A stretch of DNA of 6,882 bases, from contig JACQDG010000434.1 of NCBI GenBank assembly GCA_016201185.1, forward strand, positions 1 through 6,882. Direction: 5' to 3'. The notes under the pieces were generated by a model. The model was not told the DNA's origin. It was given only the letters and a program-made list of their open reading frames with translations, and searched no databases. Position numbers and translations under genes: made by a program. Positions 1 through 6,449 of the stretch are shown here, piece by piece (positions within the stretch are counted from its first letter, which is position 1; the number at the start of each line of letters is the position of its first letter). Source of the DNA: Acidobacteriota bacterium (GTDB lineage: Bacteria; Acidobacteriota; Terriglobia; Bryobacterales; JACQDG01).

Positions 1-1437
1 CCATTCGGTGAAAGCGATCTTGACGCGGCCGCGGGCACTCGAATCGGCATCGATCTGCGCTTTCATCTCGCGCAGGCTCCGCTCCAGGCCTACGGGAAGA
101 GCGAACGCGGCCTCGGCAATGAACTCCGGTGCAGGGTCGCGCCGGCGGAGGTTCGCCGTGCCCACCACGAAATGCGTGGACAGGAACTGGTAGGCGTCCG
201 GCCCCAGGCCCAATTGCGCGGCGTTCCATTCGCGGAAATGGTCCGGGTCCTGGCCGGTCGCAATCAGCCGGGCGCGCGCGTCCACGCGACGCACAGCGTC
301 GCTGAAGGCTTTCGTCCGCGCTGCCACCTGCCCGAGCGTGGGATAGCCGATCTGGAAGCTGCCCCACAGCTCGTTGCCCAGCTCCCACAGCAGCCCGCCG
401 CGGCGGTCTCCCCAGCGGTCGTTCACGTAGCGCACCCACTCCGCTGCTTCCTCGGGCGTGCCGCTGCCCAGGTTCAGCCCGATTTGCGGCTCGGCGCCCA
501 CCAGCTCGCAGAACCGCAGGAACTCGTCCGTTCCGAAGTGGTTGTATTCCGGAATGCCCCAAGCCTGGTTCAGCATGCTGACCCGCCTGTCCAGGGGGCC
601 GACGCCGTCGCGCCAGTGATAGCCCGAAGTGAAATTGCCGCCGAAACGCACCAGCGGCGTCTTCAGCGCCCGCGCCATGGCGATCATCTCCGGGTCCATG
701 CCGTCGACGTGATCGGCGGGGAAAAGCAGCGCCTGGTCGATCAGCGCGCGCCCGTCGTTGCTAAGGGCGATGACGAAATCGGCGAGATCGAGAGGCCCGA
801 GTTGTCCGGGGGACAATTGCAGAGAAAATTCGTAGCGAGCCCATTGCTGAGAGGTGAGGTGCAGGGCAACCTGGGCCAGCCGGGCTTCCGGATGGTTGCG
901 CCGCCGCAGCGAGACTTCGGCCCCCACCGGGCTGCCCGTCGTCCGGGCGTAGAGGCTGCCGGTGTACCGGAGCGTGCGGTGGACGGGCAGATAAACTTGC
1001 TGTCGGACGCCGACTTGGTGGTCCGGCAAGCCCATCACCAGCAGCGAGCGGAAGGAATTCGCGGCGTCATTCCAGCACGGCTCGTAGCGCCAGCCCTGCG
1101 AGTAAGCAAGCGGCTCCCAGGGTAAGGGCAGGCCCATGCCGGAGGAACGCGCTAAGGCCGGCTCCTGCCCCAGCATCTGCCGCAGATTTTCCCCGCTCCA
1201 CAGGTTCTCCTCGAAGCTGGGGTTTTCCAGGATCTGCGCCCACAGACCGCCGTAAACAGACCGGCCGATGGCCTCCAAAAAGGTTCCGTAAATCGTGCGT
1301 GGAATTTCGTAGGATGCAGTTTTGGCGGTGTTGATCTCGATTGTGGCCTGGCCGCGCTCGGCGCGGACAAACTTGGATTGCCCGCTAACAGGGAGCCGGC
1401 TTAGCGCCAGCGTGAGAATCAGGATCCGACAGCGCAT
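1..1437 (-). CDS. GH51 family alpha-L-arabinofuranosidase-like exported glycosidase (GH51-A), 3' end cut by window edge
   Basis: Predicted retaining glycosidase of family GH51, which typically removes terminal alpha-L-arabinofuranosyl groups from arabinan, arabinoxylan or arabinogalactan. I read 479 codons from the ATG at 1437-1435 to the left edge with no stop. Residues 1-19 (MRCRILILTLALSRLPVSG) look like a short signal peptide. The GH51 N-terminal strand follows: IYGTFLEAIGRSVYGGLW at 49-66, where E55 matches a conserved active-site Glu. Residues about 100-240 form the beta-rich insert seen in many GH51 enzymes. The barrel carries VRFGGNFTSGYHW (263-275), FGTDEF (301-306), NLGSGTPEEAA (322-332) and ELGNELWG (352-359) with acid/base E356. 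It also has THF at 421-423 (H422) and FTEW (476-479) with nucleophile E478, the penultimate codon in the window. The 122-residue acid/base-to-nucleophile spacing is close to the 119 of the Geobacillus enzyme. The rest of the barrel and the C-terminal domain lie outside. It is second in an operon behind the DUF4838 gene. The family is clear; the exact substrate is not, because GH51 also includes other activities. Confidence 0.93.
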   Translation of the reverse strand, partial: MRCRILILTLALSRLPVSGQSKFVRAERGQATIEINTAKTASYEIPRTIYGTFLEAIGRSVYGGLWAQILENPSFEENLWSGENLRQMLGQEPALARSSGMGLPLPWEPLAYSQGWRYEPCWNDAANSFRSLLVMGLPDHQVGVRQQVYLPVHRTLRYTGSLYARTTGSPVGAEVSLRRRNHPEARLAQVALHLTSQQWARYEFSLQLSPGQLGPLDLADFVIALSNDGRALIDQALLFPADHVDGMDPEMIAMARALKTPLVRFGGNFTSGYHWRDGVGPLDRRVSMLNQAWGIPEYNHFGTDEFLRFCELVGAEPQIGLNLGSGTPEEAAEWVRYVNDRWGDRRGGLLWELGNELWGSFQIGYPTLGQVAARTKAFSDAVRRVDARARLIATGQDPDHFREWNAAQLGLGPDAYQFLSTHFVVGTANLRRRDPAPEFIAEAAFALPVGLERSLREMKAQIDADSSARGRVKIAFTEW

Positions 1438-1439
1438 CT

Positions 1440-3956
1440 TTAGTCCACCCGGCCGTAGTCGGCCTCTAGTCGGAAACTCTCGCCAGGGGCCAGCCGGTGT
1501 TTTGCTGACCACAAGGCGAATGTCACACCATAAGGCCCTTTGGCCGTCCAGCTCAGCGCGCAGCGTCCCACCTGCTCCTTCCCAAACCGGTTGGCCATCG
1601 CCAGGCCCGCTGGGGAGTTCACGAGCCGCCACTCGCCATCCGGCTGCTCCGCGTTGTTGTAGGTCTCCGCACCCGTGGGCGGCTGCTCCGGCTGGATCAA
1701 TCGTTTTTCGACGCGGCTTCCGTCCTGGCGGCGGAACGCGACCACGGCATCGTCGATGTTTCCTGGGTCGAACTCGCCGCGAGATTGCAGTGCCGCCTCC
1801 ATGGCTTCCGGCCCTTTGTTTTCCACTATGGTTTCGGTGTGGACCGTATTTCCCTGGAGCCGGATCTTTCGCCGCAGCCGCATCCCGTTCGCACAGGTTC
1901 CCGCCAGCGTCAGCTCGTTCGCGCCGGACTTCGCATCGAGCTCCAACTTCGTTTCCCAGGCCCGCGCGTGAAAATCAGGATAGAGGAACACGCCCAGTCC
2001 GCCGGCGTTCGGGTACCCTCCCTCCCCGGAGTCAACCCGGCGCAACGCGTCGCGGCCGGTGTGTTTGTCGATCATCCGGATGACCCGCCCGCTCAGCTCC
2101 GGGACCAGTTCCACGCGCCACGCCTCATTCTCGAGCGTGGCAACAAGATATTGATTATAGGCGGCAAACTCATCCTCGTCCGCTTCGAGCCCCCGTCCCT
2201 CATGCACGCTGGTGATGCCAAAGCTTCGCGCCTGGCTCAGGAACGCCTGGAACCGCTGCTTCAGGCCGGTGAGATCGGCCGGCGCGTACCAGCCGCCCCG
2301 GACGTCGTAAGTTTTGGCCCGTAGCAGCTCCAGGTAGTCAATGGAAAGTCGCGCCTGGCGCACGCGCCGGCGCACAGCCTCGTTCTCCGCCGCAGCCTCG
2401 GCCTGCCGGAACAATCCACCCCCCTGGCGCAGAAAGTCCGGAGAGAAGTCCGGCACGGGGTTGATCCAGATATGCAGGCCGTTTCCTTGCGGCGGCATTC
2501 GCACTTGCCGGTGCAGCAGGTCAAAGTAGGCGCGCATGGCCGCTGCCGCCCGGCCGTAGCAGCCCTCCAGGAACTCGTCCACCGCCCGGTTCACGTCGGT
2601 ATTCGGGTCCCACAGCAGCCGCGCCATCACGTAGGAGCGCAACTCAGCGTTCTCCCCCCCGCCGCCTTCCGGGTAGGCGCCCTCCAGGAACAGGCCCATC
2701 ACTCCGTAGCGCCGGTACATCGGGATGTCGGCCGCCAGCTCGTCGAAATCCGGAAAGGGCAGCAAGTAGTGCGAAAAATTGGTGTTGTAATGCCAGATGT
2801 AGAGCCGGTCGGTGATCTTCGACCAGGCCCGCAGGTTCTTCAGGAAGTACGCGCTGCGGGGGCAAGCTTCGTACGGGTGAGCTTCGCAAACTCCGATGGG
2901 GCACAGGCGGATGCGCACGTTCCGCCGCGGGCGTGCCTTCAGCGGGGGCTCCTCCGAGTACCAGTAGGCCAGCGTGTCGATCAGCTTGTCGGGATGCCGC
3001 TTTTCAATTTCCGCGGCCAGCGCGTTTACGAAGCGCAGGATCGGCCCGGAGTGCCGGCCGCCTTCCTCCTGCTCCACGCGACGGCAGTTGTCGCACTCGC
3101 ACCACCCTTCCGAGTCGTTTTGCGAAACGGAGTAGATGGCTGCTTCCGGGTGCTGCCGGATCCATTCCGTCACCGCCGCCACGCCGAGCCGCAGCACCTC
3201 CGGATTGGTCAGGCAGAGCTGGCCGCGCTCGGCGCGCCGCGCGCCATCGATCAGCGAGAAGTATTCCGGATGACTCTGGAAGTATTTCTCCGGGGTGATC
3301 ATCTGGTAGAAAGTATGGACAAAGGGGTAGTACTGCAACTTGCCGCCGGTCGATTCGTCGAGCCGCGCGTAGTGGCCGTTGGTCCTATTGCGCGCCGCCC
3401 AGTCTCTGTCAAAGGCCTCCGTGAAGAACGGTTCCCGGTATTCGAAAGCGGGCTTCTGCGTCTCGTCGAACGGTCCGGCCGCGATGGTCGGCATTCGCGG
3501 AATCCGGCTGACCTCCGGGGTGAACCAGCGGCAGCCGAGCTTTTCGAGAAAGGCGTAAGCACCGTACATGGTGCCGCGCTCCCGACCTCCGGCAATCACC
3601 AGGTGCCGCCCGGCCGTCTTTAGAGCAAAGCCTTCGGGGCCGAGCTGGTCGAACGGGATGTTCAGGCCGAGGCGCCGCAGCATGCGGCTGTTGCCGACGA
3701 GCACCAGGTTACCGCGCGGATTTTCACGGTCAGTCACGATGGGAAGGCGCGCGCCCGACATCTCGTAAAGGAACTTCTGCAACTCTTCGGCGCCGCGCTT
3801 TTCCGAAGGCGAAGCATTGCGCGAAAGGCAAATGGAATAAGCCGACTTGCCGTCGCGCACAAGCGCGAGCTGGTTCGGGGCAGCCCACACGCGGGCGGCG
3901 CAAACCAGAGACAGAAGAAGAATGCTCCGCCCGATGCCGCCCCGCGTGATGGTCAT
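1440..3956 (-). CDS. Exported DUF4838-domain protein with GH20b-like N-terminal domain and beta-rich C-terminal region
   Basis: This is a complete 838-residue protein of unproven activity, probably a glycan hydrolase. Residues 1-25 form a signal peptide with a positive start (R5, R10), a hydrophobic core (SILLLSLVCA) and a VWA-AP cleavage site. Residues about 28-150 resemble the non-catalytic GH20b/GH67 N-terminal fold: AEELQKFLYEMSGARLPIV (56-74), LVLVGNS (84-90), and RGTMYGAYAFLEKLGCRWF (127-145). Residues about 175-470 match DUF4838: YSVSQNDSEGWCECDNC (275-291), ILRFVNALAAEIEKRHPDK (306-324), LAYWYSEEPP (329-338), and LRSYVMARLLWDP (439-451). Two cysteine clusters (C286/C288/C291 and C352/C357/C365) suggest a metal site or disulfides. 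Residues about 480-600 are mostly helical. Residues about 603-838 are beta-rich, with LVPELSGRVIRMIDKHTG (617-634) recalling aldose-epimerase-like or glycosidase-associated beta-sandwich domains; this is weak inference. The minus-strand ATG at 3956-3954 has only a weak purine-rich site (GCGAG) upstream, but the signal peptide supports it. From memory, some DUF4838 proteins belong to CAZy GH163 (endo-beta-N-acetylglucosaminidases); I cannot tell whether this one does. It leads an operon with GH51-A. Confidence 0.9.
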   Translation of the reverse strand: MTITRGGIGRSILLLSLVCAARVWAAPNQLALVRDGKSAYSICLSRNASPSEKRGAEELQKFLYEMSGARLPIVTDRENPRGNLVLVGNSRMLRRLGLNIPFDQLGPEGFALKTAGRHLVIAGGRERGTMYGAYAFLEKLGCRWFTPEVSRIPRMPTIAAGPFDETQKPAFEYREPFFTEAFDRDWAARNRTNGHYARLDESTGGKLQYYPFVHTFYQMITPEKYFQSHPEYFSLIDGARRAERGQLCLTNPEVLRLGVAAVTEWIRQHPEAAIYSVSQNDSEGWCECDNCRRVEQEEGGRHSGPILRFVNALAAEIEKRHPDKLIDTLAYWYSEEPPLKARPRRNVRIRLCPIGVCEAHPYEACPRSAYFLKNLRAWSKITDRLYIWHYNTNFSHYLLPFPDFDELAADIPMYRRYGVMGLFLEGAYPEGGGGENAELRSYVMARLLWDPNTDVNRAVDEFLEGCYGRAAAAMRAYFDLLHRQVRMPPQGNGLHIWINPVPDFSPDFLRQGGGLFRQAEAAAENEAVRRRVRQARLSIDYLELLRAKTYDVRGGWYAPADLTGLKQRFQAFLSQARSFGITSVHEGRGLEADEDEFAAYNQYLVATLENEAWRVELVPELSGRVIRMIDKHTGRDALRRVDSGEGGYPNAGGLGVFLYPDFHARAWETKLELDAKSGANELTLAGTCANGMRLRRKIRLQGNTVHTETIVENKGPEAMEAALQSRGEFDPGNIDDAVVAFRRQDGSRVEKRLIQPEQPPTGAETYNNAEQPDGEWRLVNSPAGLAMANRFGKEQVGRCALSWTAKGPYGVTFALWSAKHRLAPGESFRLEADYGRVD
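1445..1449 (-). promoter_or_regulatory. Probable ribosome binding site of GH51-A, inside the end of the DUF4838 gene
   Basis: On the minus strand a GGTGG sits 7 bases before the GH51-A ATG. It overlaps the last codons of the upstream gene (Arg-Val-Asp-stop). The junction reads TAA-AG-ATG, so a ribosome finishing the DUF4838 gene stops almost on the next start. This is the usual geometry for translational coupling. The match to the anti-Shine-Dalgarno sequence is moderate, so coupling may matter more than the site itself. Confidence 0.4.
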
Positions 3957-4035
3957 ATCTCGCTTCTATCCTAAACCCGGCCCGCGCTTTGGTGGTAACA
4001 TCGTGCCGTGTTTCGTTCTAAGGTGACTGGGCCCC

Positions 4036-4061
4036 GGCCCGCCGAAAAACCGGTGGCGGCC
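4036..4061. repeat. Imperfect inverted repeat (hairpin candidate) between the divergent genes
   Basis: CCGCC at 4039-4043 pairs with GGCGG at 4055-4059 across an 11-base loop containing AAAAA. Skipping C4038 as a bulge lets G4036-G4037 pair with C4060-C4061, giving seven pairs. No T-run follows on either strand, so it does not look like an intrinsic terminator. In the GH51-B direction it would lie in or near the promoter or 5' leader. It could be an operator, a leader hairpin, or chance in G+C-rich sequence. Confidence 0.3.
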
Positions 4062-4096
4062 TACGTGACTCTGAATACGATCTTTCGATGGGGCGC

Positions 4097-4102
4097 AGGA
4101 GG
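4097..4102 (+). promoter_or_regulatory. Strong Shine-Dalgarno site that fixes the GTG start of GH51-B
   Basis: AGGAGG lies five bases before GTG at 4108-4110. This is a perfect core Shine-Dalgarno match. The reading frame has a TGA at 4072-4074, and GTG 4108 is the first usable start after it. The ATG at 4088 is in another frame and has no purine-rich site before it. The site is therefore the main evidence for the unusual GTG start and the very short leader peptide. Confidence 0.75.
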
Positions 4103-4107
4103 AGCAA

Positions 4108-6432
4108 GTGCTTCTCGGTTTGGCTTTGCTGGCGGCGGCCACGCCGCAAATTCACAATCCAGGTTTTGAAGCCCCGGAGCCGCTTTCCGGCTGGACCACG
4201 CGGGTCTACGGCAAGTCCGGGCGCGATCCGCTGATCCGCGCCGACACGAGCGAATTCAAGGAAGGCAAGCAGTCTCTGCTGATCGATGCTCCGGAACCTG
4301 CTCGCGCCGGCGCGTTCCAAACCCTGTTCTTCGAGCCGGGCTCGCTCTGCCGCCTGCGTGCGTGGGTGAAGACCGAAGGCGTGATGGCGAACGGCCGGCC
4401 GGCAGCAGGCGGATGGATCGAAGTTCGGACCCCCGTGGGCGCCATTGGCCGCAGTCGCGCCAGGACAGGCGCCTCCGCCTGGCAGCAGGAGGAATTTCTG
4501 TTCAGGGTTCCTCCTCCGGGCGAGGTGAGCGTCCATCTGAACAATTTTGCGCGTGGTGAGCCGCTGGGCACGGGAAAGGTCTGGTTCGACCACCTGCGGC
4601 TCGAGTCCGTGGCCGAGACTGAGCCCGACGAGGTCCGCATTTTCAACGACAAAACCAGCCGCGTCCCCATCGACGCCAAGCAGGAAGGGCAGTTCATCGA
4701 GCACCTCTGCCGTTTGGTGCCCTCCATGCTCGCCCAGCAGGTGGACGGCGACAGCTTCGAGGAGGAGCCGCCGTGGGCCGTCGGCTACAAGCGCGAAACC
4801 GACAAGCCCTATCGTCCATGGTACCCGGATGGCGCGGTGCACGTCGCCAGGTTCTCGCTCGACGCCGAGGGCGCCTTCAACGGGAAGCGGTCGCAGAAAA
4901 TTGTGCTGCCTCTGGCGCACACCCGGGCCGGCATCGCGCAAGACGGCTTCTATTTGAAGAAAGGGCTCAGCTATCGCCTGCGTCTTCACATGAAGGCGGA
5001 AGGCAACGTGCCGGTCTGGGCGTCGCTGCGTGGCGGGGGAGGCGTGGTGGCCGGGCCGGCGCCGCTGGGTCGCGCCGGTGAAAGCTGGACCCCGGCCGAG
5101 GCGCGGCTGCGCGCTACGCGGGACATCGACAATGCCACGCTCGCCATCGAGTTCGAAGGACCGGGGACCTTATGGCTCGATCGAATCTATCTGATGGGAG
5201 ATGACGCCGTGCTTGGCCTCTGGCGTCCCGATGTGGTTGCTGCGCTAAAAGATCTGCATCCCGGCGTCATCCGCTTCGGCGGCAGCGCCATCGAGAAATT
5301 CGAGTGGGACCAGACGATCGGCAACTGGGACACGCGGGCTCCATTCACCACCGTCTGGGGCGGCCTGGAGCCGAACTTCGTGGGGATCGAGGAGTTCGCC
5401 CAGCTTTGCCGCTACGTAGTGGCCGAGCCGCTGATCTGCGTGCGCTTGACGGGGAAGCAGCCGGCCGATGCCGCCGCCCAGGTCGAGTACCTGAACGGCG
5501 GGTCCGAGACGCGCTGGGGCAAGGTCCGCGCGCAAAACGGCCATCCCGAGCCTTACCATGTCAAGTACTGGCAGATTGGCAACGAGGTCGGTGGACCAAG
5601 CTACGACGCCTCCTTGAAGGACTTCGCCGAGGCCATGAAGCGGGTCGACCCAGCGATCCGCGTCCTCACCGCCTATCCTTCCGAGGAGAGCCTCCGGCGG
5701 GGCGGCGGCCTTCTCGATTACCTCTGTCCCCACCATTACGAGTGCGGCGATCTGGCCGGCAAGCAAGCGGATTTTGAATCCCTGGGCCAGCAAATCCGGC
5801 GCTACGAAGGAAAGAACCAGGTCCGGGTCGCGGTGACGGAGTGGAATACCACGGCTGGGGCGTTTGGCCTGGGGCGCGGCATGCTCCAGACGCTCGGCAA
5901 CGCCTTGGGCTGCGCGCGCTACCACAACCTGTTGCAGCGTTACGCTGACCTGGTCGAGATCGCCATCCGCTCGAACCTTATTGACAGCTTCGGCTCGGGC
6001 ATTATTATGACCGGCCCGGGTTGGCTCTATTTCTCACCGACCTACTATGCGCAGCAGCTTTACGGCAAGGCTGCCGGCTCCTATCCTCTCCGCGTGGAGC
6101 GCCCGGGCGACTTGCCCTGGCGCCTCGAGGAGCCGGACTTGAGCGCCACCATCAGCGCAGATGGAAAGACCCTGCGAATCTACGGCGTGAATTCCACCGC
6201 GAGCGCAGCCAGACTGCGCTTCCGCTTCGTGAATTTTCCCCCCGCCGCTTCCGGAAGCGCCTACACCTTGAAGGACCGTGATGGGCAACACACCAGCGAA
6301 GTCATGAATACGCCGGAGTACCGGGATCGAATCCGGGTCGAAATCCGGCCGGCTCAGATGCGAGGGGATACGCTGGAATTTGCCTTCGAGCCTTACACCT
6401 TGACCCTGCTGGAATTGAAGCTGGGCGGCTGA
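4108..6432 (+). CDS. GH51 family alpha-L-arabinofuranosidase-like exported glycosidase with N-terminal CBM-like domain (GH51-B)
   Basis: This is a complete 774-residue predicted retaining glycosidase, likely acting on alpha-L-arabinofuranosides. Residues 1-13 (MLLGLALLAAATP) are a very short hydrophobic leader with no basic residue. Residues about 15-170 form a CBM4/9-like beta-sandwich, running from NPGFEAPEPLSGW (17-29) to VWFDHLRLE (158-166). The GH51 core starts near 177, with GQFIEHLCRLVPSML at 194-208, where E198 matches the conserved active-site Glu. A second beta-rich insert covers about 240-365. The barrel holds VIRFGGSAIEKFEW (387-400), HPEPYHVKYWQIGNEVGG (479-496) with acid/base E493, and DYLCPHHYEC (537-546). 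VAVTEWNTT (574-582) carries nucleophile E578. Residues about 640-772 are the GH51 C-terminal beta-domain, beginning PTYYAQQLYG. Two features are unlike typical bacterial GH51: GGS (391-393) replaces GGN, and only 85 residues separate the catalytic glutamates. It is transcribed divergently from the DUF4838/GH51-A operon. Family assignment is secure; substrate is inferred. Confidence 0.93.
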   Translation: MLLGLALLAAATPQIHNPGFEAPEPLSGWTTRVYGKSGRDPLIRADTSEFKEGKQSLLIDAPEPARAGAFQTLFFEPGSLCRLRAWVKTEGVMANGRPAAGGWIEVRTPVGAIGRSRARTGASAWQQEEFLFRVPPPGEVSVHLNNFARGEPLGTGKVWFDHLRLESVAETEPDEVRIFNDKTSRVPIDAKQEGQFIEHLCRLVPSMLAQQVDGDSFEEEPPWAVGYKRETDKPYRPWYPDGAVHVARFSLDAEGAFNGKRSQKIVLPLAHTRAGIAQDGFYLKKGLSYRLRLHMKAEGNVPVWASLRGGGGVVAGPAPLGRAGESWTPAEARLRATRDIDNATLAIEFEGPGTLWLDRIYLMGDDAVLGLWRPDVVAALKDLHPGVIRFGGSAIEKFEWDQTIGNWDTRAPFTTVWGGLEPNFVGIEEFAQLCRYVVAEPLICVRLTGKQPADAAAQVEYLNGGSETRWGKVRAQNGHPEPYHVKYWQIGNEVGGPSYDASLKDFAEAMKRVDPAIRVLTAYPSEESLRRGGGLLDYLCPHHYECGDLAGKQADFESLGQQIRRYEGKNQVRVAVTEWNTTAGAFGLGRGMLQTLGNALGCARYHNLLQRYADLVEIAIRSNLIDSFGSGIIMTGPGWLYFSPTYYAQQLYGKAAGSYPLRVERPGDLPWRLEEPDLSATISADGKTLRIYGVNSTASAARLRFRFVNFPPAASGSAYTLKDRDGQHTSEVMNTPEYRDRIRVEIRPAQMRGDTLEFAFEPYTLTLLELKLGG

Positions 6433-6449
6433 GGCACGGGGGGACGCCC

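Larger units (their letters stand above)
3957..4107. promoter_or_regulatory. Divergent intergenic region expected to hold both promoters of the glycosidase cluster
   Basis: These 151 bases separate the minus-strand DUF4838/GH51-A operon from plus-strand GH51-B, so both promoters should lie here. I see no strong sigma-70 promoter. A weak plus-strand -10 candidate is TACGAT at 4076-4081, with no convincing -35. A weak minus-strand candidate is TAGGAT (3968-3973) with TTACCA about 19 bases upstream; each matches consensus at 4 of 6 positions and the spacing is long. A GGGCC-CC-GGCCC near-palindrome lies at 4029-4040, and the hexamer GTGACT occurs at 4023-4028 and 4065-4070. These are possible operator elements, but in G+C-rich DNA they may be chance. 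Confidence 0.4.

Noticed and set aside
172..1125. Long open frame on the plus strand (317 codons)
   Set aside because: It is antisense to GH51-A, whose minus-strand translation carries clear GH51 motifs. The plus-strand product is low-complexity and rich in Arg, Ala, Pro and Val, as expected for a shadow frame in G+C-rich DNA.
2472..3623. Long open frame on the plus strand (383 codons)
   Set aside because: It lies wholly antisense within the DUF4838 gene and shows no recognisable domain. The minus-strand frame has a signal peptide and conserved DUF4838 motifs.
1440..3956. Calling the DUF4838 protein a GH20 beta-hexosaminidase or GH67 alpha-glucuronidase
   Set aside because: Only the N-terminal domain resembles the non-catalytic domains of those families. 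I do not see the GH20 catalytic Asp-Glu context or GH67 catalytic motifs in the core, which fits DUF4838 instead.
4018..4989. Open frame on the minus strand (323 codons) that would run into the divergent region
   Set aside because: It is antisense to the CBM-like and N-terminal parts of GH51-B, has no recognisable motif, and would occupy the promoter region.
5245..5925. Open frame on the minus strand (226 codons)
   Set aside because: It is antisense to the GH51-B catalytic barrel, which carries both catalytic glutamates on the plus strand.
6423..6449. GGGCG (6423-6427) and CGCCC (6445-6449) as a terminator stem
   Set aside because: The stem is only five pairs with a 17-base loop, begins inside the GH51-B coding region and has no T-run on either strand.
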